Assembly: GCA_023375785.1 (NCBI GenBank)
Contig: SZWC01000042.1
Coordinates: 74,865 to 138,864 of the forward strand
DNA from: Penium margaritaceum
Taxonomy: Eukaryota; Streptophyta; Zygnematophyceae; Desmidiales; Peniaceae
DNA length: 64,000 bases
Reading direction: 5' to 3'
The notes under the pieces were generated by a model. The model searched no databases and was not told where the DNA came from. It worked only from the letters and a program-made list of their open reading frames with translations. Of this stretch, positions 49,522-62,250 are shown piece by piece. Position 1 is the stretch's first letter; each line of letters starts with the position of its first letter. The position numbers were made by a program, and so were the translations under genes.

Positions 49522-52500
49522 GTTCGTGTAAGTGTGTGTAAGTGCATGTAAGTGCGTGTAAGTGCGGTTTAAGTTCGTGTAAGTGTGTGTAAGTATGTGT
49601 AAGTGCGTGTAAGTGCGTGTAAGTGCATGTAAGGGCGCGGAAGTGCGTGTAACTGTGTGTAACTTCAGTTTAACTGTGTGTAAGTTCGTGTAAGTGCGTG
49701 TAAGTGCGGATAAGTGTGTGTAAGTGTGTGTAAGTGTGTATAGGTACGTGTAACTACACGTAGGTGTGTGTAAGTACGTGTAAGTGTGTGCAAGTGCGTG
49801 TAAGTACGTGTAAGTGCTTGTAAGTTCAGTTTAAATGCGTATAAGTTCGTGTGAGTTCGTGTAAGTGCGTGTAAGTGCGAATACGTACGTGTAAGTGTGT
49901 GTAAGTATGTGTAAGTGCGTGTTAGTGCGTGTAAGTGTGTGTTAGTGCGTGCGAGTGGGTGTAAGTGCGTGTAAGTGTGTGTAAGTGCATGTAAGTACGT
50001 GTAAGTGCATGTAAGTGGGTAGAAGTGCGTGTCAGTGCGTGTAAGTGTGTTTTAGTGCATGTAAGTGTGTATAAGTGTGTGTAAGTACGTGTAAGGTCGT
50101 GTAAGTGCGTGTAAGTGTGTGTAAGTGTTTGTAAGTTTGTGTAAGTGCGTGTAAGTCGGTGTAAGTATGTGTAAGTGCGTGTAAGTACATATAAGTGCGT
50201 GTAAGTGTGTGTAAGTACGTGCAAGTGCGTGTAGGTACGTGTAAGTTCGTGTAGATGTGTGTAAGTATGTGTAAGTACGTGTAAGTGTGTGTAAGTACGT
50301 GTAAGTGTGTGTAAGTATGTGTAAGTGCGTGTAAGTGTGTGTAAGTGCGTGTATGTGTGTGTAAGTGCGTGTAAGTACGTGTAAGTACGTGTAAGTGTGT
50401 GTAAGTGCGTGTTAGTGCGTGTAAGTGCGTGTGAGTGCATGTAAGTATGTGTAAGGTCGTATAAGTGTGTGTAAGTGCGTGTAAGTGTGTGTAAGTGTGT
50501 GTAAGTTTATGTAAGTGCGTGTAAGTGCGTGTAAGTATGTGTAAGTGCGTGTAAGTGCGTGTAAGTACGTGTAAGTGTGTGTAAGTACGTGCAAGTGCAT
50601 GTAGGTATGTGTAAGTTCGTGTAAATGTGTTTAAGTGCGTGTAAGTATGTGTAAGTGCATGTAAGTGCATGTAAGTGCGTGGAAGTGTGTGTAAGTGTGT
50701 GTACGTGCGTGCAAGAGTGTGTAAGTACGTGTAAGTGCGGGTAAGTACGTGTAAGTATGTGTAAGTGCAAGTAAGTGTTTGTAAGTGCATGTAAGTATGT
50801 GTAAGTATGTGTAAGCGCGTGTAAGTGCCTGTAAGTGCGTGTAAGTACGTGTAACTTTAAGTGAATGTAAGTTCATGTAAGTGCGGGTAAGTGCGTGTAA
50901 TTGTGTGTAAGTGCATGAAAGTACGTGTAAGTGCATGTAAGTGTGTATAAGAGCGTGTAAGTGTGTGTCAGTGCATGTAAGTGCGTGTAAGTTCGTGATA
51001 GTGCGTGTAAGTGCGTGTGAGTGCATGTAAATGTGTGTATGTGCATATAAGTGTGTGTAAGTGCGTGTAAGTGCGTGTAAGTGTGTGTAAGTACGTGTTA
51101 GTGCGTGTAAGTGCGTGTAAGTGTGTGTAAGTGCGTGTAAGTTCGTGCACGTGTGTGTAAGTGCGTGTGAGTGCGTGTAAGTGTGTGGAAGTGCATGTAA
51201 GTATGTGTAAGTGCATGTAAGTACGTGTCAGTATGTGTAAGTTCGTATAAGTGCATATAAGTACGTGTAAGTGCGTGTAAGTGCGTGTAAGTACGGTTTA
51301 AGTTCGTATAAGTATGTGTAAGTGCGTGTAAGTGTGTGTAACTTCGTGTAATTGCATGTAAGTATGTGTAAGTGTGTGTTAGTGTGTGTACGTGCGTCTA
51401 AGTGCGTGTAAGTGCGTGTAAGTGCGTGTAAGTGTGTGTAAGTTTGTGTAAGTGCGTGTAAGTGCGTGTAAGTATGTGTAAGCATGTGTAAGTGTGTGTA
51501 AGTGCATGGAAGTGCATGGAAGTGCGTGTAAGTGCGTGTAAATGTGTGTAAGTGTATGTAAATGCGTATAAGTGCATGTAAGTGCGTATAAGAACGTGTA
51601 AGTGTATGTAAGTGCATGTTAGTTCGTGTCACTGCGTGTAAGTGCGTGTAAGTACGTGTAACTGCGTGTAAGTATGTGTAAGTTCGTGTAAGTGTGTGTA
51701 ACTATGTGTAAGTGTGTGCAAGTGTGTGTAAGTCTGTATAAGTGCGTGTAAGTACGTGTAAGTACGTGCAAGTACATGTAAGTGCGTGTAAGTGCATGTA
51801 AGTGCGTGTAAGTGTGTGTAAGTATGTGTAAGTGCGTGTAAGTGCGTGCAAATCTTTATAAGTGCGTGTAAGTACGCGTAAGTGCGTGTAAGTACATGGA
51901 AGTACGTGTAAGTGCGTGTAAGTGCATGTAAGTACGTGTAAGTGTGTACAAGTGCCTGTAAGTGCGTGTAAGTGCGTGTAAGTATGTTTAAGTGCGTGTA
52001 AGTGCGTGTAAGTGCATGTAAATATGGTTTAAGTTCGTGTAAGTGCGTGTAAGTGCGTGTAAGTATGTGCAAGTTTGTGTAAGTGCGTGTTTGATGTGTA
52101 AGTGCATGTTCGTGCATGTAAGTACGTGTAAGTATGCGTAAGTGCATGTAAGTGCGTGTAAGTGCGTGTAAGTTCGTGTAAGTGCATGTAAGTGCGTGTA
52201 AGTGCGTGTAAGTACGTGTAAGTGTGTGTAAGTACATGTAAGTGCATGTAAGTGCATGTAAGTGTGTGCAACTGCTTGTAAGTACGTGTAAGTGTGTGTT
52301 AATGTATGTAAATGCGTCTAAGTACATGGAAGTTTGTGCAAGTTCGCGTAAGTGCGTGTATGTGCATGTAAGTACGAGTAAGTGCGTGTAAATGCCTGTA
52401 AGTGCGTGTAAGTCCGTGTAAGTGCATGTAAGTGTGTGTAAGTATGTCTAAGTTGGCGTAAGTGCGTGTAAGTTCGCATAAGTTTGCGTAAGTACGTGTA

Positions 52501-53791
52501 AGTGCGTGTAAGTGCGTGTAAGTGCGTATAAGTGTGTGTATGTGCGTATAAGTGCGTGTAAGTACATGTTAGTGCGTTTTAGTGTGTGTAAGTGTGTGTA
52601 AGTGCGTGTAAGTACGTGTAAGTGCGAGAAAGTCTGTGTAAGTGTATATAAGTGCGTGTAAGTTCGTATAAGTGTGTGTAAGTGCATGTAATTGCTTATA
52701 AGTGTGTGTAAGTGCATGTAACTGCGTGTTAGTGTGTGCAAGTGCGTGTAAGTGTGTGTAAATGCGTGTAAGTATGTGTAAGTGTGTGTAAGTGTGTACA
52801 AGTATGTGTAAGTGCGTGTAAGTACGTAAAAGTGCGTGTAAGTGCGTATATGTATGTGTTAGTGCTTGTAAGTGTGTATAAGTGTGTGTAAGTGCATGTA
52901 AGTGCGTTAAAGTGTATTCTAGTGCGTATCAGTGCGTGTAAGTGTGTGTAAGTGCGTGTAAGTGTGTGTAAGTGTGTGTACGTTTGTGTAAGTATGTGTA
53001 AGTATGTGTAAGTGGGTGTAAGTACGTGTAAGTCGTATAAGTATGTGTAAGTGCGTGTAAGTGTGTGTAAGTCCGTGCAAGTGTGTGTAAGTACGTGTAA
53101 GTGCATGTAAGTATGCGTAAGTGTTGTAATTGTGTTTAAGTGTGTGTAAGTATGTGCAAGTGCATGTAAGTGCGTGTAAGTTTGTGTAAGTGCGTGGAAG
53201 TGCGTGTAAGTACGTGTAAGTTTGTGTTAGTGCGTGTAAGTGTGCGTAAGTGCATCTAAGTGTATGTAAGTGCGTGTAAGTGCGTGTAAGTACGTGTAAG
53301 TGCGTGTAAGTACATGAAAGTTTGTGTAAGTACATGTAAGTGCGGGTAAGTGTGTGTAAGTGTGTGTAAGTGCGGTTTAAGTTTGTAGAAGTTCCTGTAA
53401 GTGCATGTAAGTACGTGTAGGTGCGTGTTAGTGTGTGTAAGTGTGTGAAAGTACGTGAAAGTGCGTGTAAGTTTGTGTAAGTGCGTGTAAGTTTGTAAAA
53501 GTATGTATAAGCGTGTGTAAGTGAGTGTACGTACGTGTATGTATGTGTAAGTGCATGTAAGTGCATGTAAGTGCATGTATGTACGTGGAAGCACGTGTAA
53601 GTGCGTGCAAGTGCGTGCAAGTGTGTGTAGGTGCATGTAAGTGCATGTAAGTGCGTGTAAGAGCGTGAACATGCATGTGAGTGTGTGCAAGTACGTGTAA
53701 GTTGGTGTAAGTCCGTGTAAGTTTGTGTAAGTTCACATAAGTGCGTGTATGTGCGTGTAAGTGCGTATAAGTGCGCGTAAATGCATGCAAA
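49522..53791 (+). repeat. 10-bp minisatellite, segment 3
   Basis: The decamer family returns abruptly after TACGCG with TTCGTGTAAGTGTGTG. The same CpG-type variants occur as in segments 1 and 2. A variant unit GCGGTTTAAGTTCG, or a close form, appears at about 49,564, 51,292, 52,022 and 53,371, with AGTTTAA relatives at 49,665 and 49,826. The minus-strand frames are open for the reason given for the unit, and no gene is present. Confidence 0.95.
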
Positions 53792-54240
53792 NNNNNNNNN
53801 NNNNNNNNNNNNNNNNNNNNNNNNNNNNNNNNNNNNNNNNNNNNNNNNNNNNNNNNNNNNNNNNGTGTGTGTAAGTGTGTGTAAGTACGTGTAAGTGCGT
53901 GTATGTTTGTATAAGTGCGTGTAAGTTTGTAAAAGTATGTATAAGCGTGTGTAAGTGAGTGTACGTACGTGTATGTATGTGTAAGTGCATGTAAGTGCAT
54001 GTAAGTGCATGTATGTACGTGGAAGCACGTGTAAGTGCGTGCAAGTGCGTGCAAGTGTGTGTAGGTGCATGTAAGTGCATGTAAGTGCGTGTAAGTGCGT
54101 GAACGTGCATGTAAGTGTGTGCAAGTACGTGTAAGTTGGTGTAAGTCCTTGTAAGTTTGTGTAAGTTCACGTAAGTGTGTGTAAGTGCGTATAAGTGCGT
54201 ATAAGTGCGTGTAAATGCATGCAAATGCGTGTAAGTGTGT
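53421..54240 (+). repeat. Tandem duplication of about 430 bp spanning the gap
   Basis: The segment with GTTTGTAAAAGTATGTATAA, GTGGAAGCACGTG and AAATGCATGCAAA occurs before the gap (key word at 53,491) and again after it (53,925), 434 bp apart with the gap counted at its written length. The left copy is cut by the gap just after ATGCATGCAAA. Confidence 0.8.
53792..53864. other. Assembly gap (73 N)
   Basis: A run of 73 undefined bases inside the decamer array, between two copies of one segment. The true length cannot be judged from the sequence. Confidence 0.99.
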
Positions 54241-55800
54241 GTAAGTGCTTGTTAGTGTGTCTCAATACGTGTGAGCGTGTGTAAGTGCGTGTAAGTGCGT
54301 GTAAGTGCGTGTAAGTGCGTGTAAGTGCGTGTAAGTGCGTGTAAGTGAGTGAAAGTGCGTGTAAGTGCATGTAAGTGTGTGTTAGGGTGTGCAGTTGCGT
54401 TTAAGTGTGTGTAAGTGCGTGAAAGTGCATGTAAATGAGTACAAGTACGTGTAAGTGCATGTAAGTGTGTGTAAGTTTGTGTACGTGTAAGTGTGTGTAA
54501 GTACGTGTAAGTATGTGTATGTACATGTAAGTATGTGTAAGTGCGTGTAAGTACAAGTAAGTGCGTGTATGTACGTGTAAGTGCATGTAAGCACATGTAA
54601 GTGTTAGTAAGTGCGTGTAAGTTTGTGTAAGTGCGTGTAAGTGCGTGGAAGTGCATCCGTGTAAGTACATATAAGTGCGTGTTAGTATATGCAAGCGTGT
54701 GTAAGTGCGTGTAAGTGCGTGTAAGTACGTGTAAGTGTGTGCAAGTACGTGTAAGTACGTGTAGGTGCATATAAGTGCATGCAAGTATGTGTAAGCACGT
54801 GTAAGTGCGTGTAAGTGTGTGTAAGCTCGTGTAAGTACACGTAAGTGCATGTAAGTGTGTGTAAGTACATGCAAGTATGTGTAAGTACGTATAAGTGCAA
54901 GTAAGTGCGTGTAAGTACGTGTAAGTGCATGTAAGCACGTGTAAGTGCGTGTAAGTGTGTGTAAGTGCGTGTAAGTGTATGTAAGTGCGTATATGTGCGT
55001 GTAAGTGCGTGTGAGTGCGTGTGAGTGCGTGTTAGTACGTGTAAATGCATGTCGGTTTGTGTAAGTGCGTGTAAGTTCGTGTAAGTGCGTGTAAGTGCGT
55101 GTAATTATGTGTAAGTGCGTGTAAGTGTGTGTACGTACGTGTAAGTGTGTATAAGTATGTGTAAGTGCGTGTAAGTGCGTGTAAGTGCGTATGTGCGTAT
55201 AAGTGTGTGTAAGAGCCTGTAAGTGCTTGTAAGTGCGTGCAAGTACATGTAAGTTTGCATAATTAAGTGTAAGTGTGTGTACGTTTGTGTAAGTGTGTGT
55301 AAGTGCATGTAAGTGCGTGTAAGTACGTGTAAGTTGTGTAAGTGCGTATAAGTGCGTGTAAGTGCGTGTAAGTGCGTGTAAGTACGTGTAAGTGTGTGTA
55401 AGTACATGGAAGTGTGTGTATGTGCGTATAAGTGCGTTTCAGTGCGTGTAAGTGTGTGCAAGTGCATGTGAGTGTGTGTAAGTTCATGTAAGTGCCTGGA
55501 AGTACGTGTAAGTGTGTATAAGTGTGTGTTAGTACGTGGAAGTGCGTGTAAATGCGTATAAGTGCGGATTATGTGTGTGTAATTCTGTGTAAGTTTGTGT
55601 AAGTGTGAACAAGTGCGTGGAAGTACGTAGAAGTGCGTATAAGTGTATGTAAATGTGTATAAGCACATGTTAGTACATGTAAGTGCGTGTAAGTACGTGT
55701 AAGTGCGTGTAAGTGTGTGTAAGTGCTTGTAAGTGTGTGTAAGTGTGTGTAAGTGCGTGGAAGTGCGTGTAAGTGCATGTAAGTGCATCTAAGTGCATGT

Positions 55801-56350
55801 AAGTGTGCGTAAGTGCATGTAAGTGTGTGTACGTGCGTGTAAGTGTGTGTAAGTGCGTGTAAGTACGTGTATGTTCCTGTAAGTGCGTGTAAGAGCGTGT
55901 AAGTACGTATAAGTACGTGTTAGTTTGTATAAATGTGTCTAAGTATGTGTAAGTGCGTGTTAGTGCGTATAAGTCTGTGTAAGTGCGTGTAAGTGTGTAT
56001 AAGTACGTGTCAATGCGTGTGACTTTGTGTAAGTGCGTGTAAGTGCGTGTAAGTGCATGTAAGTGCGTGTAAGTGCATGTAAGTGTGCGTAAGTGCATGT
56101 AAGTGTGTGTACGTGCGTGTAAGTGTGTGTAAGTGCGTGTAAGTACGTGTATGTTCCTGTAAGTGCGTGTAAGAGCGTGTAAGTACGTATAAGTACGTGT
56201 TAGTTTGTATAAGTGTGTCTAAGTATGTGTAAGTGCGTGTTAGTGCGTATAAGTCTGTGTAAGTGCGTGTAAGTGTGTATAAGTACGTGTCAATGCGTGT
56301 GACTTTGTGTAAGTGCGTGTAAGTGCGTGTAAGTGCATGTAAGTGCGTGT
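55801..56350 (+). repeat. 280-bp tandem duplication in the decamer array
   Basis: 55,801-56,080 recurs from 56,081, beginning AAGTGTGCGT and passing through GTATGTTCCTGTAAG, GTTAGTTTGTATAA and GTCAATGCGTGTGACTTTG. I noticed one difference (AAATGTGTCT at 55,931 against AAGTGTGTCT at 56,211). It is a recent block duplication. Confidence 0.88.
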
Positions 56351-59300
56351 ACATACGTGTACGCACATAAATGCGTATAAGTGTGTGTAAGTGCTTGTAA
56401 GTGCGTGTAAGTGGGTGTTAGTGCATGTAAGTGCGTGTAACTACGTGTAAGTTCGTGTAAGTGTGTGTACGTGCGAGTAAGTGCGTATAAATGCGTGTAA
56501 GTGCGTGTAAGTGCGTGTAAGTGCGTGTAAGTGCATGTACATGTGTGTTAATACGCGTAAGTTGGTCTAACTGCGTGTAAGTTTGTGTAAGTTTGCATAA
56601 GTGCGTGTTAGTGTGTGTAAGTACGTGTAATTGCCTGTAAATGCGTGTAAGTGCATGTAAGTGCGTGTAAGCACGTGTTAGTACCTGTCAGTGCTTGTAA
56701 GCGTGTGTAAGTACGTGTAAGTGCGTTTAGGTGCGTGTAAGTACGTGTAAGTACGTGTAAGTGCGTGTAAGTTTGTGTAAGTGCGTTTAAGTGCGTAAAA
56801 GTGCTTGTAAGTGCGTGTAACTGCATGTTAGTGCGTACAAGTGCATGTAAGTATGTGTAAGTGCGTATAAGTGCGTGTAAGTGCATGTAAGTGTATGTAA
56901 GTACGTATAAGTTTGGGTAAGTACGTGTAAGTCCGTGTAGTTGCATGTAAGTACGTGTATGTACGTGTGAGTACGTGCAAGTGCAAGTAAGTACGTGTAA
57001 GCACGTGTAAGTGCATGAAAGCACAGAAAGTGGGTGTAAGTGCGTATGAGTGCATTCAAGTTCGTGTAAATACGTGTAAGTGCATGTAAGTGCGTCCGTG
57101 TAAGTGCGTGTAAGTGCGTGTTATTGCGTGTAAGTGTGTATAAGTGTGTGTAAGTGCGTGTAAGTGCATGTAAGTGCGTGTAAGTACGTGTAAGTGCGTG
57201 TTAGTTTGTGTAAGTGCATACAAGTGTTTATAAGTGCGTGTTAGTACGTGTAAGGGTGTATAAGTACGTGTAAGTACGTGTAAGTGCATATAAGTACGTG
57301 TTAATGTGTGTTAGTGCGTGTAAGTGTGTGTAACTGCATGTAAGTGCATGTAAGTGCGTGTAAGTACGTGTAAGTGTGTGTAGGTACGTGTAAGTACGTG
57401 TAAGTGCGTGTAAGTGCGTGTAAGTGCGTTTAAGTACGTGTAAGTACGTGTAAGTGCGTGTAAGTACGTGTAAGTGTGTGTAAGTACGTGCAAGTACGTG
57501 TAGGTGCGTGTAAGTGAGTGTAAGTACGTGTAAGTGTACGTAAGTGCGTGTAAGTGTGTGTAAGTACGTGTAAGTACGTGTAAGTGTGTGTAAATATGTG
57601 TAAGTTCATGTAAGTGTATGCAAGTGTGTATAAGTGCGTGTAAGTGCGTGTAAGTGCGGGTTAAGTTCGTGTAAGTATGTTTAAGTGCGTGTACGTGTGT
57701 GTAAGTTTGTGTAAGTGCGTGTAAATATGTATGAGTTCATGTTAGTGTGTGTAAGTGCGTGTAAATGCGTGTAAGTTCCTGTAAGTGCATGTAAGTGCGT
57801 ATACGTTTGTGTAAGTCCATGTAAGTGCGTGAAAGTTTGTGTCAGTGCATGTAAGTGCGTGTAAGTGCATCCGTATAAGTACGTGTAAGTGCGTGTAAGT
57901 GCATGTAAGTACGTGTAAGTGCATGTAAGTGCGTGTATGTGTGTGTAAGTGCGTGTAAGTGTATTTAAGTGTGTGTGAGTGTGTGTAAGTGCATGTAAGT
58001 GCGTGGAACTGCGTGTAATTGCGTGTAAGTGCGTGTGAGTGTATATAAGTGGGTGTGAGCGCGTGTAAGTGTGTGCAAGTATGTGTAGATACGTGTAAGT
58101 GCGTGTCTGCTTGAAAGTGCGTGTAAGTGTGTGTAAGTTCGTATGAGTGTGTGTAAGTGCATGTAAGTGTGTGTCCGTGCGTGTAAGTACATGTAAGTGC
58201 GTGCAAGTGTGTGTGAGTGCATCTAAGTACGTGCAAGTGCATGTAAGTACGTGGAAGTGCGTGTAAGTATGTGTAAGTGTGTGTAAGTGTGTGTAAGTGT
58301 ATGTAAGTACGTGTGAGTGTGTGTAAGTGCGTGTAAGTACGTGCAAGTACGTGCAAGTGTTTGTAAGTGCATGTAAGTGCGTGTAAGTGCGTGTAAGTGT
58401 ACGTAACTGCATGTAAGTGGGTGTAAGTGCATGTAAGTGCATTTAAGTGCGTGTATGTATGTGTATGTTTGTATAAGTGTGTGTAAGTGCGTGTAAGTAC
58501 GTGTAAGTACGTGTAAGTGCGGTTTAGGTTCGTATAAGTGTGTGTAAGTACGTGTAAGTACGTGTAAGTTCGTCTAAATGTGTGTAAGTATGTGTAAGGT
58601 CCTGTTAGTACGTGTATGTGTGTGTAAGTGCGTGTAAGTGTGTGTAAGTGCGTTTAAGTGTTTGTAAGTGCGTGCAAATGCGTGTAAGTTCATGTACGTG
58701 TGTGTAAGTTTGTGTAAGTGGTTGTAAGTGCGTGTAAGTGCGTGTACGTGCGTGTAAGTGCATGTAATTACGTGGAAGTGTGTGTAAGTGCTTGTAAGTG
58801 CGTGTGAGTGGGTGTTAGTGCATGTAAGTGTGTATAAGTACGTGTAAGTTCGTGTAAGTGTGTGTAAGTACGAGTAAGTATGTATACATGCGTGTAAGTG
58901 TGTGTAATTGCGTGTAAGTGCATACACATGTGTGTAAGTACGTGTAAGTTCGTCTAACTGCGTGTAAGTTTGTATAAGTTTGTGTAAGTGCCTGTAAGTG
59001 CGTTTAAGTGCGTGTAAGTGCGTGTAAATGTGTGTAAGTGTGTGTAAGTGCATGTAAGTACATGTTAGTATGTGTCTGTGTGTGTAAGCGTGTGTAAGTA
59101 CGTGTAAGTGCGTGTAAGTGTGTGCAAGTACATGTAAGTACGTGTAAGTGCGTGTAAGTTCGTGTAAGTACATGTAAGTGCGTATAAGTGAGTGTATGTG
59201 CATGTAAGTGCATGTTAGTGTGTGCAAGTGCGTGTAAGTACATGTAAGTGCGTGTAAGTGCGTGTAAGAGAGTGTAAGTGCGTGTAAGTGTGTACAAGTA

Positions 59301-60540
59301 CGTGTAAGTATGTGTAAGTACGTGTAAGTGCATGTAATTGCGTGTAAGTACGTGTATGTACGTGTAAGTACGTGCAAGTGCAAGCAAGTGCGTGTAAGTA
59401 CATGTAAGTGTATGTAAGCACATGTAAGTACGTGTAAGTGCGTGTAAGTTCATGTAAGTTCATGTAAGTGCGTGTAAGTGCATGTAAGTGCGTCTGTGTA
59501 AGTGCGTGTAAGTGCGTGTTAGTGCCTTTGAGTGTGTATAAGTGTGTGTAAGTGCATGTACGTACGTGTAAGTATGTGTAAGTGCGTGTAAGTGTATACA
59601 AGTGCGTGTAAGTGCACATAAGTACGTGTAAGTGCGTGTAAGTATGTGTAAGTACGTGTTTGTGTGTGTTAGTACGTGTAAGTGTGTGTAACTACATGTA
59701 AGTACATGTAAGTGCGTGTAAGTGCGTGTAAGTGTGTGTAGGTATGTGTAAGTACGTGTAAGTGCGTGTAAGTGTGTGTAAGTGTTTGCAAGTGCGTGTA
59801 AGTGTGTGTAAGTGCGTGTAAGTACGTGTAAGTGTACATAAGTGTGTGTACGTGTGTGTAAGTGCGTGGAAGTGCGTGTAACTGCGTGTAAATATGTGTA
59901 AGTTCATGTAAGTGTGTGTAAGTGTGTGTAAGTGTGTGTAAGTGCGTGTAAGTGCGGGTTTAGTTCGTGTAAGTACGTGTAAGTGCATGTATGTGCATGT
60001 AAGTTCGTGTAAGTGCGTGTAAATATGTATAAGTGTGTGTTAGTGCGTTTAAGTACGTGTAAATGCGTGCAAGTGTGTGTAAGTGCATGTAAGTGCGTGT
60101 AAGTTTGCGTAAGTGCGTGTAAGTGCGTGTAAGTGTGCGTAAGTGTGTGTAAGTGTGTGTAAGTACGTGAAAGTTTGTGTAAGTGCGTGTAAGTACGTGT
60201 AAGTCTGCGTAAGTGTGTTTAAGTGCGAGTTGCTGTGTGCAAGGACGTGTAAGTGGGTGTAAGTGTGTGTAAGTGCTTGTAAGTGCGTGTAAGTACGTGC
60301 AAGTTCGTGTAAGTATGTGTAAGTGCATGTAAGTGTGTGTAAGTACGTGCATGTACGTGTAAGTACGTGTAAGTGCAAGTAAGTACGTGTAAGTTTAAGT
60401 ACATGTAAGCACATGTATGTGCGTGAAAGTGCATGTAAGTTTGTGTATGTTTGTATAAGTGCGTGTAAGTGCATGTAAGTGTGTGTTTGTGCGTGTAAGT
60501 ACGTGTTAGGGCGTGTAAGTGTGTGTGAGTGTATGTAAGT

Positions 60541-61000
60541 GCATGTAAGTGCATGTAAGTGCGTGTAAGTGCGTGTAAGTATGTATAAGTGCATGTAAGT
60601 GCGTGTACGTTCGTGTTAGTGCGTGTAAGTGTGTCTACGTGTATGTAAGTACGTGTTAGTGCGTGTAAGTGTGTGTAAGTGTATGTAAGTACGTGTTAGT
60701 GCGTGTAAGTGTGTGTAAGTGTATGTAAGTGCATGTAAGTGCGTGTAAGTGCGTGTAAGTATGTATAAGTGCATGTAAGTGCGTGTACGTTCGTGTTAGT
60801 GCGTGTAAGTGTGTGTACGTGTATGTAAGTACGTGTTAGTGCGTGTAAGTGTGTGTAAGTGTATGTAAGTGCATGTAAGTGCGTGTAAGTGCGTGTAAGT
60901 ATGTATAAGTGCATGTAAGTGCGTGTACGTTCGTGTTAGTGCGTGTAAGTGTGTCTACGTGTATGTAAGTACGTGTTAGTGCGTGTAAGTGTGTGTAAAG
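60541..61000 (+). repeat. Three-copy local block repeat in the decamer array
   Basis: The block with GTACGTTCGTGTTAGTGCG and GTACGTGTATGTAAG recurs with its key word at 60,605, 60,785 and 60,925 (spacings 180 and 140 bp). Copies differ by single bases such as GTCTACGTG versus GTGTACGTG. Confidence 0.85.
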
Positions 61001-62250
61001 TGCATGTAAGTGCGGTTTATGTGTGTGTAGTTTCGTATACGTTTGTGCAAGTGCATGTAAGTGCGTGGAAGTGTACGTAATTGCATGTGTAAGTGCATGT
61101 AAGTGCATGTAAGTGCGAGTTAGTGCGTGTCAGTGCGTGTAAGTACGTGTAAGTGCGTGTAAGTGCGTGTAAGTTTGTGTAAGTGCGTGTTAGTACGTAC
61201 AAGTGTGTGTAAGTGCGTGTAAGTGCGTGTAAGTGCGTGTAACTGTGTACAATTGTGTGTAAGGGCATGTAAACACGTGTAAGTACGTGTAAGTGTGTGT
61301 AAGTGCATGTAAGTGTGTGTAAGTACGTGTGAGTGTGTGTAAATGCGTGTAAGTGCGTGTAAGTATGTGTAAGTGCGTGTGAGTGTGTGTGAGTGTGTGT
61401 GAGTGCGTGTTAGTGCGTGTAAGTACGTGTCAGTACGTGTAAGTGCGTGTAAGTTCATGTAAGTGCATGTAAGTGCGTGTAAGTGCGTGTAAGTGCGTGT
61501 AAGTGGATGTAAGTGCATGTAAGTATGTGTAAGTTCGTGTAAGTGTGTGTAAGTGCGTGTAAAAGCATGTAAGTGTGTGTAAGTGCGTATAAGTACGCAT
61601 ACGTGCGTATAAGTGTGTATAAGTGCGTGTAAGTGTGTGCAAGTGTGTGTAAGTGGGTGTACGTGTGTATAAGTGCGTATAAGTGCGTGTAAGTGCGTGT
61701 AAGTTTGTATTAGTATGTGTAAGTGCGTGTAAGAGCGTGAAAGGGCGTATAAGTGTGTGTAAGTACATATAAGTTTGCATAGATGCATGCAAGTGCGTGT
61801 ACGTTCGTGTAAGTGTGTGTAAGTGCATGTGAGTACGTGTAAGTGTGTGTAAGTCGTGTAAGTACGTATAAGTGTGTGTTAGTGTGTGTAAGTATGTGTA
61901 GGTATGTGTAAGTGCGTGTTAGTGTGTGTAAGTGCGTGTAAGTGTGTATAAGTACGTGTATGTGCGTGTAATTGCGTGTAAGTGCATGTGAGTACGCGTA
62001 AGTACGTATAAGTGCGTTTATGTGCGTGTAAGTGTGTGCAAGTACGTATAAGTGCGTGTAAGTACGTGTAAGTACTTGTAAGTGCGTGTAAGTGTGTATG
62101 AGTCCGTGTAAGTGCGTGTAAGTGTGTGTAAGTGTGTGTATGTGCGTGCAAGTACGTGCAAGTGTGTGTAAGTACATGTAAGTGCGTGTAAGTGCGTGTA
62201 AGTATACGTAAGTACATGTAAGTGTGTGTAAGTGCGTGTACGTGCGTGTA

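Larger units (their letters stand above)
52561..54470 (+). repeat. Long-range duplicated block, copy 1
   Basis: The run of rare variants GTGCGAGAAAGTCTG, GTAATTGCTTATAAG, GTATTCTAGTGCG, GTAAGTCGTAT and GCGGTTTAAGTTTGTAG occurs in the same order as in 62,251-64,000. The offset is 9,690-9,691 bp over the first 800 bp. It increases later because the second copy has an extra 250-bp tandem repeat. This copy contains the assembly gap. Confidence 0.85.

Noticed and set aside
48805-49551. Overlapping open frames of 160-250 codons on both strands (THARTHA, ACVRAC)
   Set aside because: They are translations of CA/CG simple repeats that lack stops in every frame.
54375-54395. TTAGGG as a telomeric repeat
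   Set aside because: It occurs singly (GTTAGGGTGTG) as a decamer variant and again in the duplicated block near 63,910; there is no tandem run.
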